Below, in pieces: positions 44,100 through 54,363 of a DNA stretch of 64,000 nt (position 1 is the stretch's first letter; every line of letters starts with the position of its first letter). The notes under the pieces were generated by a model. That model was not told where the DNA came from and did no database searches. It was given only the letters and a program-made list of their open reading frames with translations. Origin of the DNA: Lenzites betulinus (lineage: Eukaryota > Basidiomycota > Agaricomycetes > Polyporales > Polyporaceae). A program made the translations under genes and the position numbers. The stretch is taken from assembly GCA_022264855.1 (NCBI GenBank), contig JABYQU010000020.1, forward strand, positions 310,001 to 374,000, read 5' to 3'.

Positions 44100-44352
44100 A
44101 TCATCCGATCATTCAGTGTCGCTCTCGCCCGACGATGATCGCCCCAGTGCTTTGCTATGTATGTACTATATATGTATAACGTTGTGGTAGCTTGTTCGTC
44201 ATATATGCACGTGCATGTGGTACATTGGTACGTCACGGTGCGAGTGCCGCGTGTCTCAGGCGCAAAACATACAGTTATACATATACCGATTGACCGTACC
44301 GCTACATCCAATCCTACTAAAGGCATTCACGCCCATTACCACTGCTTACACC
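44098..44352. other. Intergenic spacer before the quinone oxidoreductase pseudogene
   Basis: 255 bases with short TGTATGTACTATATATGTATA-like sequence near 44157-44177. No gene. Confidence 0.5.
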
Positions 44353-45813
44353 ATGTCTGCCCCAGATTTGGCTCCCCACGAAGATCAATGCCGTCGGAAT
44401 CAACAGGACGGGGGACTTCGATGTGATTGAGAATATCGAGCTGCCCATCCTCGCAAACGCTCCCAGAAACATACTCGTCAAGGCGCGTCGTGAGTTCGAT
44501 CATTCCGATATGCTCACTTCCGCTGACAGTCTCGTATTCGTACACTGCTACCTATAGATCCACTATGGGGGCGTCAACTTCATCGATATGTTCTACCGGT
44601 GAGCGATATCGCTAATTTGAGCGATGATCCTCCGAGTCGGGCTTCCTGCTAGGAAATCGGCATGCTAACCTAACCTTCTAGGAAGGGACTCTACCCCATC
44701 GCGTCATTCCCGCAGCCCCTCGGCACGGAGGCGGCGGGCGAGATCGTTGCGCTCCCCAGCGGCGGCACCGTGCTGGCTGACGAAGAGTTCAAGCTCCGGG
44801 GATTCACAGTCGGTGGAAAGGTCGCAGTGGTAGGTAGCGGGCCCTGCGCGCATGCCTGATCCAATCTATCGAATGCCGTGTGGACCTACGCTCATCGAGA
44901 CTTTCGCCCGGCAGTACGGCCTGGGTACGCTTGCAGAGTACGTGAGCGTGCCGTGGACGCGGGCGTACACTGTTCCAGAGGGCGTGTCCACCCGGACTGC
45001 CGCTGCAAGTCTTACCCAAGGTGCGCCCTTCCCTCCCCATCGCGTCTGGAAGGAATGCATGTACTCATGAGGACGCTCATGGGCCACCTACAGGTGCCAC
45101 CGCTCTGACATTCGTGACCGAAGCGTACAACGTATAAAAGTGTGACGTCGTAATCGTGCATACCGTCGCGGGCGGGCCTGTCATCAAGGCACGCGGCGCG
45201 ACCGTAATCGGAACTACGAGCACGCCGGAGAAGGCGGCCCTCGCGCGCGCAGCGGGCGCCGACCACGTTATTCTGTACACTCAGGAGGACACCGTGCAAC
45301 GCGTGCTGGAGCTTACCGGCGGGGAAGGCGTACATGCGATCTTTGACGGGGTGGGCAAGGATACGTACGTAGATCGATTTCGGTTGTGTGGGCGGTCCGG
45401 TAAGGGCTGACGGACACTGTGTGTGGATAGGTTCGAGAGCGACTTCAAGATGATCCGTCGGAAGGGCACGATCGTGTCCGTCGGGAACGCGTCCGGTGCC
45501 GTCCTGCCGTTCCTCCCGCTGAAGCTCGTTGAGAAGAATGTGCGGCTGCTCCGCCCGACGTACGCATCCTGTCAGACCCGCCCGTGAATTGGCTGACTGG
45601 TGTGTAAACAGGCTCGCGAACTATGTATACACCCCCGAGGAAGGCCGCCGGTACAGCACGGAGTTGTACAAGCTCCTCGCAAGCGGGGAGCTGAACGTGC
45701 GTGTTCACGCATAGTATCCGTTCACGGCGGAGGGTGTGCAGCAGGCGCAGAAGGACCTCACTGGGGGGAAGACCGTGGGCAAGCTTATTGTCAAAGTCGC
45801 GGCAGACGTGTGA
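44353..45813 (+). pseudogene. NADPH:quinone oxidoreductase (zinc-independent MDR family) pseudogene
   Basis: The family is clear from INAVGINRTGDFDVIENIEL, IHYGGVNFIDMFYR, GTEAAGEIVALPS, GTLAEYVSVPW, HTVAGG, ARGATVIGTTSTPEK, GADHVILYTQED and GEGVHAIFDGVGKD. These enzymes reduce quinones or reactive carbonyls with NADPH. Lesions: after MSAPDLAPHE the frame shifts by one base; the first intron would need a GC donor (AAG|GCGCGT); TAA at 45135-45137 interrupts exon AYNV; the stretch between VAGG and KARGAT is shortened, removing part of the Rossmann-fold nucleotide-binding loop; and TAG at 45712-45714 replaces the codon before YPFTAEG. The conserved C terminus KLIVKVAADV ends at 45813. Several independent defects make a functional product very unlikely. 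Confidence 0.85.
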
Positions 45814-46271
45814 TCGTACTGAGGGTGTTCAGATGGAAAGTCGGTTTCAGGAGCGACGGGTTAGTGACAAGTTGAAAGATGTGCTGCCATCATGTACGAG
45901 TAGGGGGGGGGGAATTTAACATGGCGTTGCAAGTCAATGTTCACTATAGTACGTAGTCGACAGCCGTTCTCGTAAGCAGAGTGATATCGATAGAGGCTCA
46001 GCTGCACCTGCGCGTCCGTTGACGTTGAATCGACGTGGAAGGCACGCGCATAGTATGCAAGGTGACCAATGAATAACAACTCTAAAACATTCACATCTTC
46101 GTATGTTGGGAGGCTATATCGATACAGCTTGTGACACCAATTTCTAATCTGCTCTGCACCCAGTACGTTGGCGCGACCTAATACCTGCTCAGCAACTCTA
46201 ATATTGATATTCTAGCCCAAGCGGTATACGTCCAATGTCTGCATCACCGCTATGTTGTACAATCAACGTAT
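45814..46271. other. Intergenic region between convergent pseudogene and NFX1-type gene
   Basis: Contains a run of ten G at 45903-45912. No gene. Confidence 0.5.
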
Positions 46272-49200
46272 TCAAACTTCGTCCTCCCAATTATCGGGTA
46301 CATCTTCAACGTCCACTACAGGCCCGACCGGCGTCGGCGCAGCGGCAGTGCGCACGGGGCCGGGAGACGGCGTCGCGCGCGGCGGCGTCTGTACGCCCCT
46401 GGGAGTGGTCGATGGTGACAGGCCCCACGAGCTCGATGCAGACGGCTGAGGCGGGCGCGCCACGACCGACGTCCACCCCCGCCCACTGCTAGCGCCCCCT
46501 GGCGCCGGCGACCCCCGGCGCGAGAGCGGCTGCAGCCCCGGCGCGCGGAGGTCCGCGAGCTTCCCGAGCGGCGCAGCGGGCGCGGCGGAGGCGGAGAGAA
46601 GCGGGCTGGGGACCCGCGAGTCGATGCGCTTTAGGAGCTGCACGCTGCGGTGCGGCTCCTGGTCGACCATTTGTGTGTCCATGCGATACACCGCGGCGAG
46701 GTCGTGCACGAACTTGCGCTTCTGCTCGGGCATGTGCGGCAGGATCTGGCTCTTCTTGTCTGACGCGAGCAGGCTGGGGTAAGGGTGTTAGTGGCGGGTC
46801 ACTGGGGATGGCGGAAGGGGGAGGGGGCTTACTCGGCGAAGCTCTTCTCGACGATAGTGCAGAACTTGGCGTTGGCGCGGGCGAACGCGACAAGGTCTTC
46901 GTTGTAGGTGACCTGGTTGATCCGACTGCCCGTCCGGTCGGGATTGATGCGTAGGGCTTCCGCAAGGCGCGCATTCCGCTTCGCAATGGCGCACTCGTTG
47001 GTGCACTTCGGTTGTTGGCTGCTCTCCCGTCCTGCCGGGTTGGCCATCGACCTACCACAGGCTATAGATTGACTGATACGCCCGCACGGACATGTGATGT
47101 TGACGACCGAGCGACACGGCTCAGACTCGTCGCACGACGCCGGAGCGTGGCATGCGAGCGTGCACGGGTGAATAGCGGGCAGGCAGAACTTGCGAGGCTT
47201 CCCGCACGGCGCGTGGCATGGGCCACAAGCGTCGCCGTGACAAAGCCGCTCGCAGTGATGGAAACCACAAGCCAGAAGTCTACATGCACATCTTAGCATT
47301 GTATTGTAACGCAGGGAAAGTTCCCCACTTACTTTCCGCAAGTGGTACCGCAAGTGACTTTATCCCTTTCTCGCGAGCAAGGGACGTTTCCGACCGTCTT
47401 CTTCCCGCATGCACATTCCTTGGTGACCAGAATACGACACGGCGGACACGGGTTTGGATCTTCGTGACATAAATGCGGCATCTTGGGATGGCCACAGGTC
47501 GGCGGAGGTCGAGAACAAGGATAAGGGCAAGCGATCCTTGTGCCGCACGGGATCGGCGGGTCGAGGACGGTACGGCCACAATAGCAAACCATCTGAAAAA
47601 TCGTCAGCAGCCTCACAAGAGTGATGCAAGGGCTGAACATACCTCCTCGAAAGAGCTCCTTAGACAGGGCGGACAAGGTCCCTTGTGATCTCTTTCCTCG
47701 CAATGGTGGTTCCCGCAACTCAAAAGCTTCCCACAGATGAGGTCGCATTCATGCCATCCCAGCTCATCGACGATGGGCATGGCATCCGCTCGAGCTTGCT
47801 TCTTGCCCTTACCCTTCATCAATCCTGCCAGAGATGCAAGCGGACAGCACGGCCGGTTGCACTGATGCCGTCCGCATGCGCGGAGCGCGCCACAGGGACG
47901 ATCGCACACGATTTCGACCTTCGGACCCTGCTCTCCACGAGCGCGAGCTAGGGCGCGAGCTTGATCCTCGAAGCAGCGCACCTCCCGAGTCGACGATCCA
48001 CAGCGGCACGGGCGAACGATTACGATTGAGCAGGGAGGGCATGGCCCAGTATGGCAGGGCGAGGAGCAGACGTGATCACAACCTTCGAGTGGCTTCATGC
48101 AGGTCGATGCACAAGTTGGAACGGGATCTGTGCAAGAGGTACGTGCGAGAAGAGTGCCGGAGGGGAAGAAGGGCGCGGAGGCGGGGTTGAGGGCGTGCTT
48201 GCCACACGGGCAGTGCGTGACGACCGAGGGTGAGCGTGGACAGGGTACTGGTGTAGGAGCCGGCGGATGACAAGGCTTTGAGCAGTGATGGATTCCGCAG
48301 TCGAAAGGTCTATCGCATGCCAAGTCAATACGAATGCTCAAACGTTGAGAAAACTAGGACTTACCTCTCGCAAGTGTTCTCGCAAGCGAACTGCCCGACC
48401 CATGCCTCTTCCTTTCCGTCCTGCAGAACCACACACTTCTTCTCTTCTCCCTCTCCACAACCTATCTCCTTCTCTTCCTTACCACAGTAACAACGCGCCA
48501 TGACGCGCACAGGACACGGCTTGCATTTCCCCGAGTGACATATGTCCTCACACGCATGATTTCCACATCCAAGCGTGCGCCCACACGTCTGGTGGCACGA
48601 CAGCTCCGCCGTCGCGGGGATTCCGTTTCGGCCGATAGCGAGGTTTGCGCATCTGAAGGAGAGTGTCTCCTTGCCGCAGTAGCACGGCAGCTGTGTTGTG
48701 ACCTGGCAGGGGGGACAGGGGCCAGGGTGGCAGTTCAGGGAGCAGGCGTGTCCACACGCGCGCGGTCGGGAACACGGGTTGGCGCATGAGTGGGGGGTTG
48801 CTAGACGTGGTGGCTTCGGATCCGGCGTAGACCCGCAGAAACACCTGAACAAGTCGCATTAGTAAATCATGGTGGCGAGCTCAGGCACGTTCACCGCTTA
48901 CCAGTAGCTACTGGGGACGGCCGTGCGTTTCGATTGACATCCAGGACATCTCCAGTCGCCGTCTCTCTCTTCACCCCTTGCCCTCCAAGCCTCCGAGACA
49001 TCCTTGACGCTCTTTGCTGCCCACGCACGAAGACACTTTAGGTGGAACGTCATCCAGCAAGACTGCGTGCCAACATTCGCGTGTTGTGCGCCGCTCGAGA
49101 CCCCGCTCTCATCGTCCGACGCGGCCAGAGTCGGGTGTGAGGGAGAGCACGACCATGTCTGCTGCATGGGCGTTATGGGCGCGAAGCAGATGAGGCAGTC

Positions 49201-49848
49201 TGGGTAGGGTGGCGTGCTCAGCTCATAGACGAGGCGCGAGGTTAGATCGTCCTTCTTCGGCGCCGAGCTGCGATACCTCTCCGACGACGGTATGTCTTGG
49301 TTGGTGGAATCGCCTTGCGGGCCTTCCGTGAGCTCGCCTCGGAAGTTACGCGCACGGTTCCGGCGGGGCCTCTTATTCCGCGCAGACGCTTCATCTGTTG
49401 CAGCCCCAGAGGGCATTCCGTTGTCGCCGGCCTCACCAGGAGTGTGCGATCCGGGGGCACCGCGGTTCCTTGGCTGGCGGGGGCGCGCGGGCCCTCCATC
49501 CCGGGTAGGCCCTTGCTCAGCGTTCCCATCTCTCTGACCGCCGCGTTCGCCTTGATGCCCGCCACGCTGTCTTCCCGACGGGGCATGTCCATGCGCGTGT
49601 GTGGACGGCTCACCTGAGCGTCCGTTTGTGTCCCCTTGGGCGCGAGGCCTAGCGGGCCTACGAGCGCCCCTTGCATTGCTGCTGGGATCGGAAGGTACAC
49701 CTGGGGCTGGGCCTTCCCCGCGGTCCTGCGCGGACCTTCTCGGGTTGGGTGCGCCTCCTCTGCGCCGCTGTGAGGGGCGGGCAGTACCGTCTGTACCGAG
49801 AACGGTAGGTTGAAGGTTCGCGACAGCAACAGGAGGGGTTTCAGGCAT
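46272..49848 (-). CDS. FAP1: NFX1-type zinc-finger protein with RING-like and R3H domains (FAP1 homologue)
   Basis: Six exons, 49848-48902, 48844-48365, 48309-47643, 47592-47333, 47279-46833 and 46773-46272, give 1100 residues. The N-terminal 200 residues are Arg/Gly/Pro-rich and disordered. A RING-like Cys/His cluster follows (CLICFAPIT ... CWMTFHLKCLRAW ... DWRCPGCQ, about 215-310). Then come many NFX1 repeats of the type CGHACSLNCHPGPCPPC, CGNHACEDICHSGKCKPC, CDHVCSSPCHTGPCPPC and CGNHHCEERDHKGPCPPC. Near the C terminus an R3H domain (KRKFVHDLAAVYRMDTQMV) precedes a Pro/Ser tail ending NWEDEV. Human NFX1 and yeast Fap1 share this order; they act as nuclear or shuttling regulators with ubiquitin-ligase-like features, and Fap1 binds FKBP12. 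All splice phases agree. Confidence 0.93.
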
Positions 49849-50412
49849 GCAATAGGGCGGAAGGTGCTTGCAAAGCGTATGTGTAGCGTGAAAGGTGACG
49901 ATCCGAAGTGGAGGAAGAGAGAAGAAGGGGAGGAGGAGGTTCTAGTTTACGAAGAGCACTGGTGACTGGAGGATATTAAGACCCAGGAGCGAGCGGTGAG
50001 TCAGCGCCGGCGAGAACTAGTTCCGTCGAAGAGATCCGGTGTATCCGACGTTCACAGAGTTCTAGCCAATGCTCGAATGTTTTTCTGGCGAGAGTCAGCA
50101 GTACTCAACGGCGGTACCGGACAAAGCAGTGATAGCATATTAATAGGCGCTCAGTTGTACCACTTATTGACGGTATTCTGAACTACTTCTGATCACTTGT
50201 AACCACTAAGAAAATCTGTTGATATGAACAACATAGTGTATGTAAACAGAGTGTAGCCGATTGTGAACATCATTTATAAACAAAATAGTACACGTACTAT
50301 AGGTAGATAGGTAAGACGACTCGCAGATAGTCCGGTAACGCACACTAGTATGACCCATTATGAACACTCAGCGCAATACTTACTCCGGGTAACACCAAGC
50401 ACGCTTGCAGCA
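49849..50412. other. Intergenic region between two minus-strand genes
   Basis: This is the promoter of the NFX1-type gene and the terminator side of the Delta-12 desaturase gene. AT-rich stretches at 50210-50310 are compatible with polyadenylation signals. No gene. Confidence 0.5.
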
Positions 50413-52107
50413 CTAATGGTGCTTCTCGTCTACCTCCACCCCCGAATCGCTTGCCGTATGGTCGGCGAAGCACGGCTTTCCCGCAGCGAGCCCGTACGCA
50501 TTCTTGTAGAACACGATGTTGCCCTCGTCCTCGACGAACTTGCACTCCTTGAACACGCGGTACATCTCCGCCCACCCGCCCGGTCTACCCTGCAGCTTGA
50601 TCCCGTCCTGCGCGAGACGCCTCCGGAGCGCGTCCGTCGCCTCCCACGCGTGGTAGTGCGGGATCTTGCTCGAGACGTGGTGCAGCACGTGCACCTCCGA
50701 CACGCCGTGCGTCGCGAACGACCCGAACCAGCTCGCGAGCCGGCCCCAGTCCCCGAGCAGCTTCCGGTCGATGGTGGAGAGCGCGCCGCGCGGGAAGGTG
50801 AATTCCGCGTCGCGGTAGTGCGGCAGCAGGGGGTCGGTGTGTTGCAGGAAGGTGATGAGGATGAGCCAGTGGTTGACCCTGTTGCCGAATGAATACCAGT
50901 GGCGCTACTGAACGAGTAAGCAGGCGTACCAGAGGTAGGGGGCCAGGTATGTCCGGAATACTTCGTAGAATCCCCAGTACGAGATAGAAGCACCGATGGC
51001 CGCGAGCCAGAGCACAAGCCCAATGTTAGAGACCATGATGAGGAACCGTTGCTCTGGCTTGAATATGACTGAGGAGGGATCGATGTCTAGGTTGGGACAA
51101 AGTGAGTTTGAAACATCGAGCGACGCATTCGGGAGTTGCGCCACTCACGGTTGGTGTTTTTCGGATATCTTACTTGCCCTCCCGTATTCAGGAAGATATA
51201 TGCAGGCCACCCCGCCGTCTACATCACTTTGTTTCAGCATTTGACGAAGTGAACAAGGTACACTGTCCATTTACCAAGTAGGCGAACGAAGTAAGCATCG
51301 CTCCAATAGGGGAGTCGCCGAGAGCATCCCAGAGCTCCTGCTGAACCTCCGCAGAGACACGAGACCCAAGCCTGTCCTCTTGCGATGGGTTGAAAGCGGG
51401 GAGGCCCAGCTGAGAGCGCGTTCTTGGAACATAGACTTCTTCGCGCGTCATATGTGACGTGCCGGCATGGTGTCTTGCATGGCTATATCTCCATGTAAAG
51501 AAGGGTACGCTCATGCTAGTCGCCGATAAAAGCATCGCCAGAAACACATCAATGGCAAGCGATAACGGAGGAGAATATCGGTAGGATGCTTACGCAGAAT
51601 GTAGCACGAAGCCGACGGCGTCGTTCACCCACTTGTGCTGCGAGAACGCGTAATGTCCGCACTCGTGTCCGATGCTCCAGAGCCCGAAGCCGAATAGGCC
51701 GACGATGAAGGAGTATACGGCCCACAGAGCGGTGCACGCTATCGAGTAGAGGAATGGATACGGCAAAGTGATATGTTCCGGCGTGAGCAACGCGTCGACG
51801 GCATATGTGAGATTGCAGAGTAAGACGATGATGGTGATGTCCATCACGCTAGGGAATGAACATGTCTTAACTCGTTGTATAGAACAACATACGCCTGTGG
51901 CACTTACACATATGACAACGATCTAGTTGTAGAACGTTTATAGCAATGCGATCTAAAACACGTTGATTAAATATAAGCGGAGCAAGGCACTCAGGGAGAC
52001 TCGAGTACATACGGGATGACTGAGAGCAAGTCCTTGATTGTCAAGTCAGGTATTACGACCTGCTCCTGTTCGACAGAAGTGCCCCTCCGTCGTATTTCCT
52101 CCGACAT
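50413..52107 (-). CDS. FAD2: Delta-12 (oleoyl) fatty acid desaturase
   Basis: Seven exons, 52107-52013, 51952-51908, 51848-51594, 51515-51275, 51218-51149, 51086-50930 and 50878-50413, give 442 residues, the usual size. The enzyme converts oleate to linoleate in ER phospholipids, using separate cytochrome b5. His boxes: HECGH in exon 3 after GFGLWSIG, HARHH in exon 4, and HVLHH in exon 7. N-terminal LTIKDLLSVIPSHCYKRS is the typical entry to the family. The start MSEEIRRRGTS (52107) is preferred. An upstream in-frame ATG at 52215 lies only about 40 nt from the TATA box, leaving almost no leader. There is no fused b5 domain, in contrast to the two Delta-9 genes. Confidence 0.94.
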
Positions 52108-52253
52108 TCTGAGACGACAGTGGCCTTCAATGAGCGTGTCTATTACCAATGAGTGAGATAGGGAAGCTGGCCAGCGGCTGGTGGATGGGGCCCAAGAGAA
52201 GGATTGAATATCCACAGGGTAGTGGTGAGGAACGATAACCTGGGGTGGCTAGA

Positions 52254-52260
52254 TTTTATA
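52254..52260 (-). promoter_or_regulatory. TATA box of the Delta-12 desaturase gene
   Basis: The minus strand reads TATAAAA, about 150 nt upstream of the preferred ATG at 52107. A start 25-30 bases downstream would give a leader of about 115 nt. Confidence 0.55.
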
Positions 52261-53230
52261 CGCACGGCGTACATGAACCTGCCGGTCTGCCAGACTAGCC
52301 TGTATTCCTTCTGCATTTGATTTTATGTGGGGTAAAGGCGGAAATGCACACGCAGTACCAATTTTGCGGTCGCGTGAAGTATTGCAACCGAAGCGGCCGA
52401 TATGGAATCGCGAACTTTCACCCCGGGTAGCCGACCATTCAAAGCGAAGCACGGAGTGTAGTGAATGGGGACCCAGATCTCTGAGGCTGTCGAAAGGTAC
52501 GGAGGCGTGGTCTATCTTGCATTGCGACGTTGCTCGCTCAGGAGAACGCCCCGGCTTTGACGAGGACCGGTGAATATTCTTGAGGGTGTGCTTCCCCTTC
52601 AGCGTACCCGAGCTAGGCGTAGATGCACCGTTCGTAGGCGCGACAGTTTGGTGGTGGTGTTGATGCAGGCTTCCTTCGCGAGACACAAGACAGAGCGCTG
52701 CGTGGGTTTCAGCTCCGACCGCGAGTGGCGCATATAGAAGTGCCCCATCCTCCCCGGAAACGAGCAGGAGGGGGTTCCGGATATATAGACGTATGTGGCA
52801 CAGCTGACCGCATCCGCACAATGACCGTCCGGTTGCTCGTACTTTTCGACGGCTTGCGCGTACTAGTAGAAACATTGTAAGTTTCATTGCAACATTGAAA
52901 GGTATGCCATACCTTCGGGACGTCGATGCCATGCTTCCAGTCGTGAATATAGTAAGTGAGAATCTGTATTTCATGTCAATCCGTGGGCAGACACCACCAC
53001 GCGTATGAACACTCGAACGGAGCGCTCAAGTCATAGGTTCTATTCGATGCATCTTATGACAATACCTTCCCTGTCGTCATGCCCAGCCGAGATTCGTGGA
53101 CGTCGCATGTGGGGACAACCCGGGGCCGGCGCGTATCAGCCCTCGCGTGCCATGAGCAGACAGCATTCATTGAGGTTATAACAACTATTACAAAAGCATC
53201 AGTCCCAAGATATCGCAAAACGTCCACGCA
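52261..53230. other. Region upstream of the Delta-12 desaturase, one unassigned frame
   Basis: A minus-strand frame of 241 codons (52974-52249) is open but has no recognisable domain, runs over the TATA box and stops beside it. I do not call it a gene. Nothing else is evident. Confidence 0.4.
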
Positions 53231-53935
53231 TTACGGAAGGACCACAGCGTCCTTGACATAGTGAATGCGGGCGTGGAGAGCACGGAAGACAATGCTGACG
53301 CCCTCCCGAACAGAGTCCAGGTCGGACGCGACGGTGCGCGAGAACAGGATGGTCAACTTGTCGGGGTGCCATCGCAAGAGAGCGCTGCGCAAGGTGTCGG
53401 GTTCGGACGCGGTGTTCCCTGGTAACTGGAGAGACTCGAGAAAGAATTTGACTATATCATCAGAGTGGAGATCCTGGGCCGACGATGGCGCATTGGATAC
53501 AGGCCAGGCAATATCTGCAAAGGTGACCGGAGTGTCTGCAGCACAAAGCGCCCTCCAGCGGGCGTTGTACGTGCTCCATTGTTTCAATAGCCTGTCCTGT
53601 TCATCGCGCCGCCGAATCTCAGCACGAACGAACTCGGTGCGTTCCTTGTCGACACGGCCCCGGTGGTCATGTATGCTGAGCCCCATACGGACATACTGCA
53701 TCTCGCCCAGTAGCGCCAGCTCACGCGCCGCTTCGGTACGTCGGAGCCTTTGGGTTCGCTCAACATCGTCAGGAGGCTGTTTGTCGCAGTGGGGGGCGTC
53801 GGCTGCAGATTGGCTTGCCGTCTGGCTTTGAGCACACGGTGGCTGTGGCAGGTAGTCTCGTTCAGGCGCAGCGTTGCCCGAAGAATTGCAAACGCCAGCA
53901 GAAGGTGGGAAGGCAAAATATCCTAGACCGGACAT
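53231..53935 (-). CDS. Hypothetical protein with a C-terminal HPDK (J-like) motif
   Basis: Single exon, 234 residues from MSGLGYFAFPPS (an upstream ATG at 54004 is possible). The central half is a charged helical stretch (about residues 65-135, TQRLRRTEAARELALLGEMQ ... EIRRRDEQDRLLKQW) likely to be coiled. The C-terminal 85 residues contain DDIVKFFLESL, then LRSALLRWHPDK and a further helix. The HPD tripeptide in a helical-hairpin context recalls the J-domain loop, and similar RWHPDK proteins occur widely in basidiomycetes as hypothetical proteins. Chaperone activity is not demonstrated: the helix I-II part of a classic J-domain is not obvious. It is divergent from the five-module Cys protein gene, whose start is 428 bases away. 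Confidence 0.65.
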   Translation of the reverse strand: MSGLGYFAFPPSAGVCNSSGNAAPERDYLPQPPCAQSQTASQSAADAPHCDKQPPDDVERTQRLRRTEAARELALLGEMQYVRMGLSIHDHRGRVDKERTEFVRAEIRRRDEQDRLLKQWSTYNARWRALCAADTPVTFADIAWPVSNAPSSAQDLHSDDIVKFFLESLQLPGNTASEPDTLRSALLRWHPDKLTILFSRTVASDLDSVREGVSIVFRALHARIHYVKDAVVLP

Positions 53936-54363
53936 GGATGAGCAGAGGAGAGAATGGAAAGGCGAGAAGACGACTGGGCTATGAAGTGGGTGGTAGGGAA
54001 CCAAGGTAGATTTGAAAGACCGCTGCTCACCAGAGTCTGGCTAGTCTGGTGCGGGCCCCAGGCTGTGGCTATTTCCATATTGGGGGAAGATGACCCCGGT
54101 GACTTCCGCAGCTGCGCCCCTCCTGCTGGCAACCTCACAAAAAAAGAAGAATTCAGCAGATCTCACACCGTAGGATGTTATCATATGGATATCATGTAGT
54201 ATCAATTCGCGTACATGCAGAGGTTGGCTGGTGTGGTAGCAAACGTCGCCACGTGGATGGCACGTACGTCCCAGACTCCTCAAGCGCCCAGTCGAGATGT
54301 GCGTCCCAGCTGTCGCGTCCCTTCCCAGTCCCTGACTAGGACTCCCTGGCGCCAGCCCGTCCG
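53936..54363. promoter_or_regulatory. Short divergent promoter region
   Basis: 428 bases separate the ATGs of the minus-strand HPDK protein and the plus-strand five-module Cys protein, so both promoters must lie here or overlap. I see no clear TATA box; CT-rich sequence occurs at 54270-54360 on the plus strand. Confidence 0.5.

Noticed and set aside
52249..52974. 241-codon minus-strand frame next to the Delta-12 desaturase
   Set aside because: It spans the desaturase TATA box, has no known motif and shows no splice continuity.
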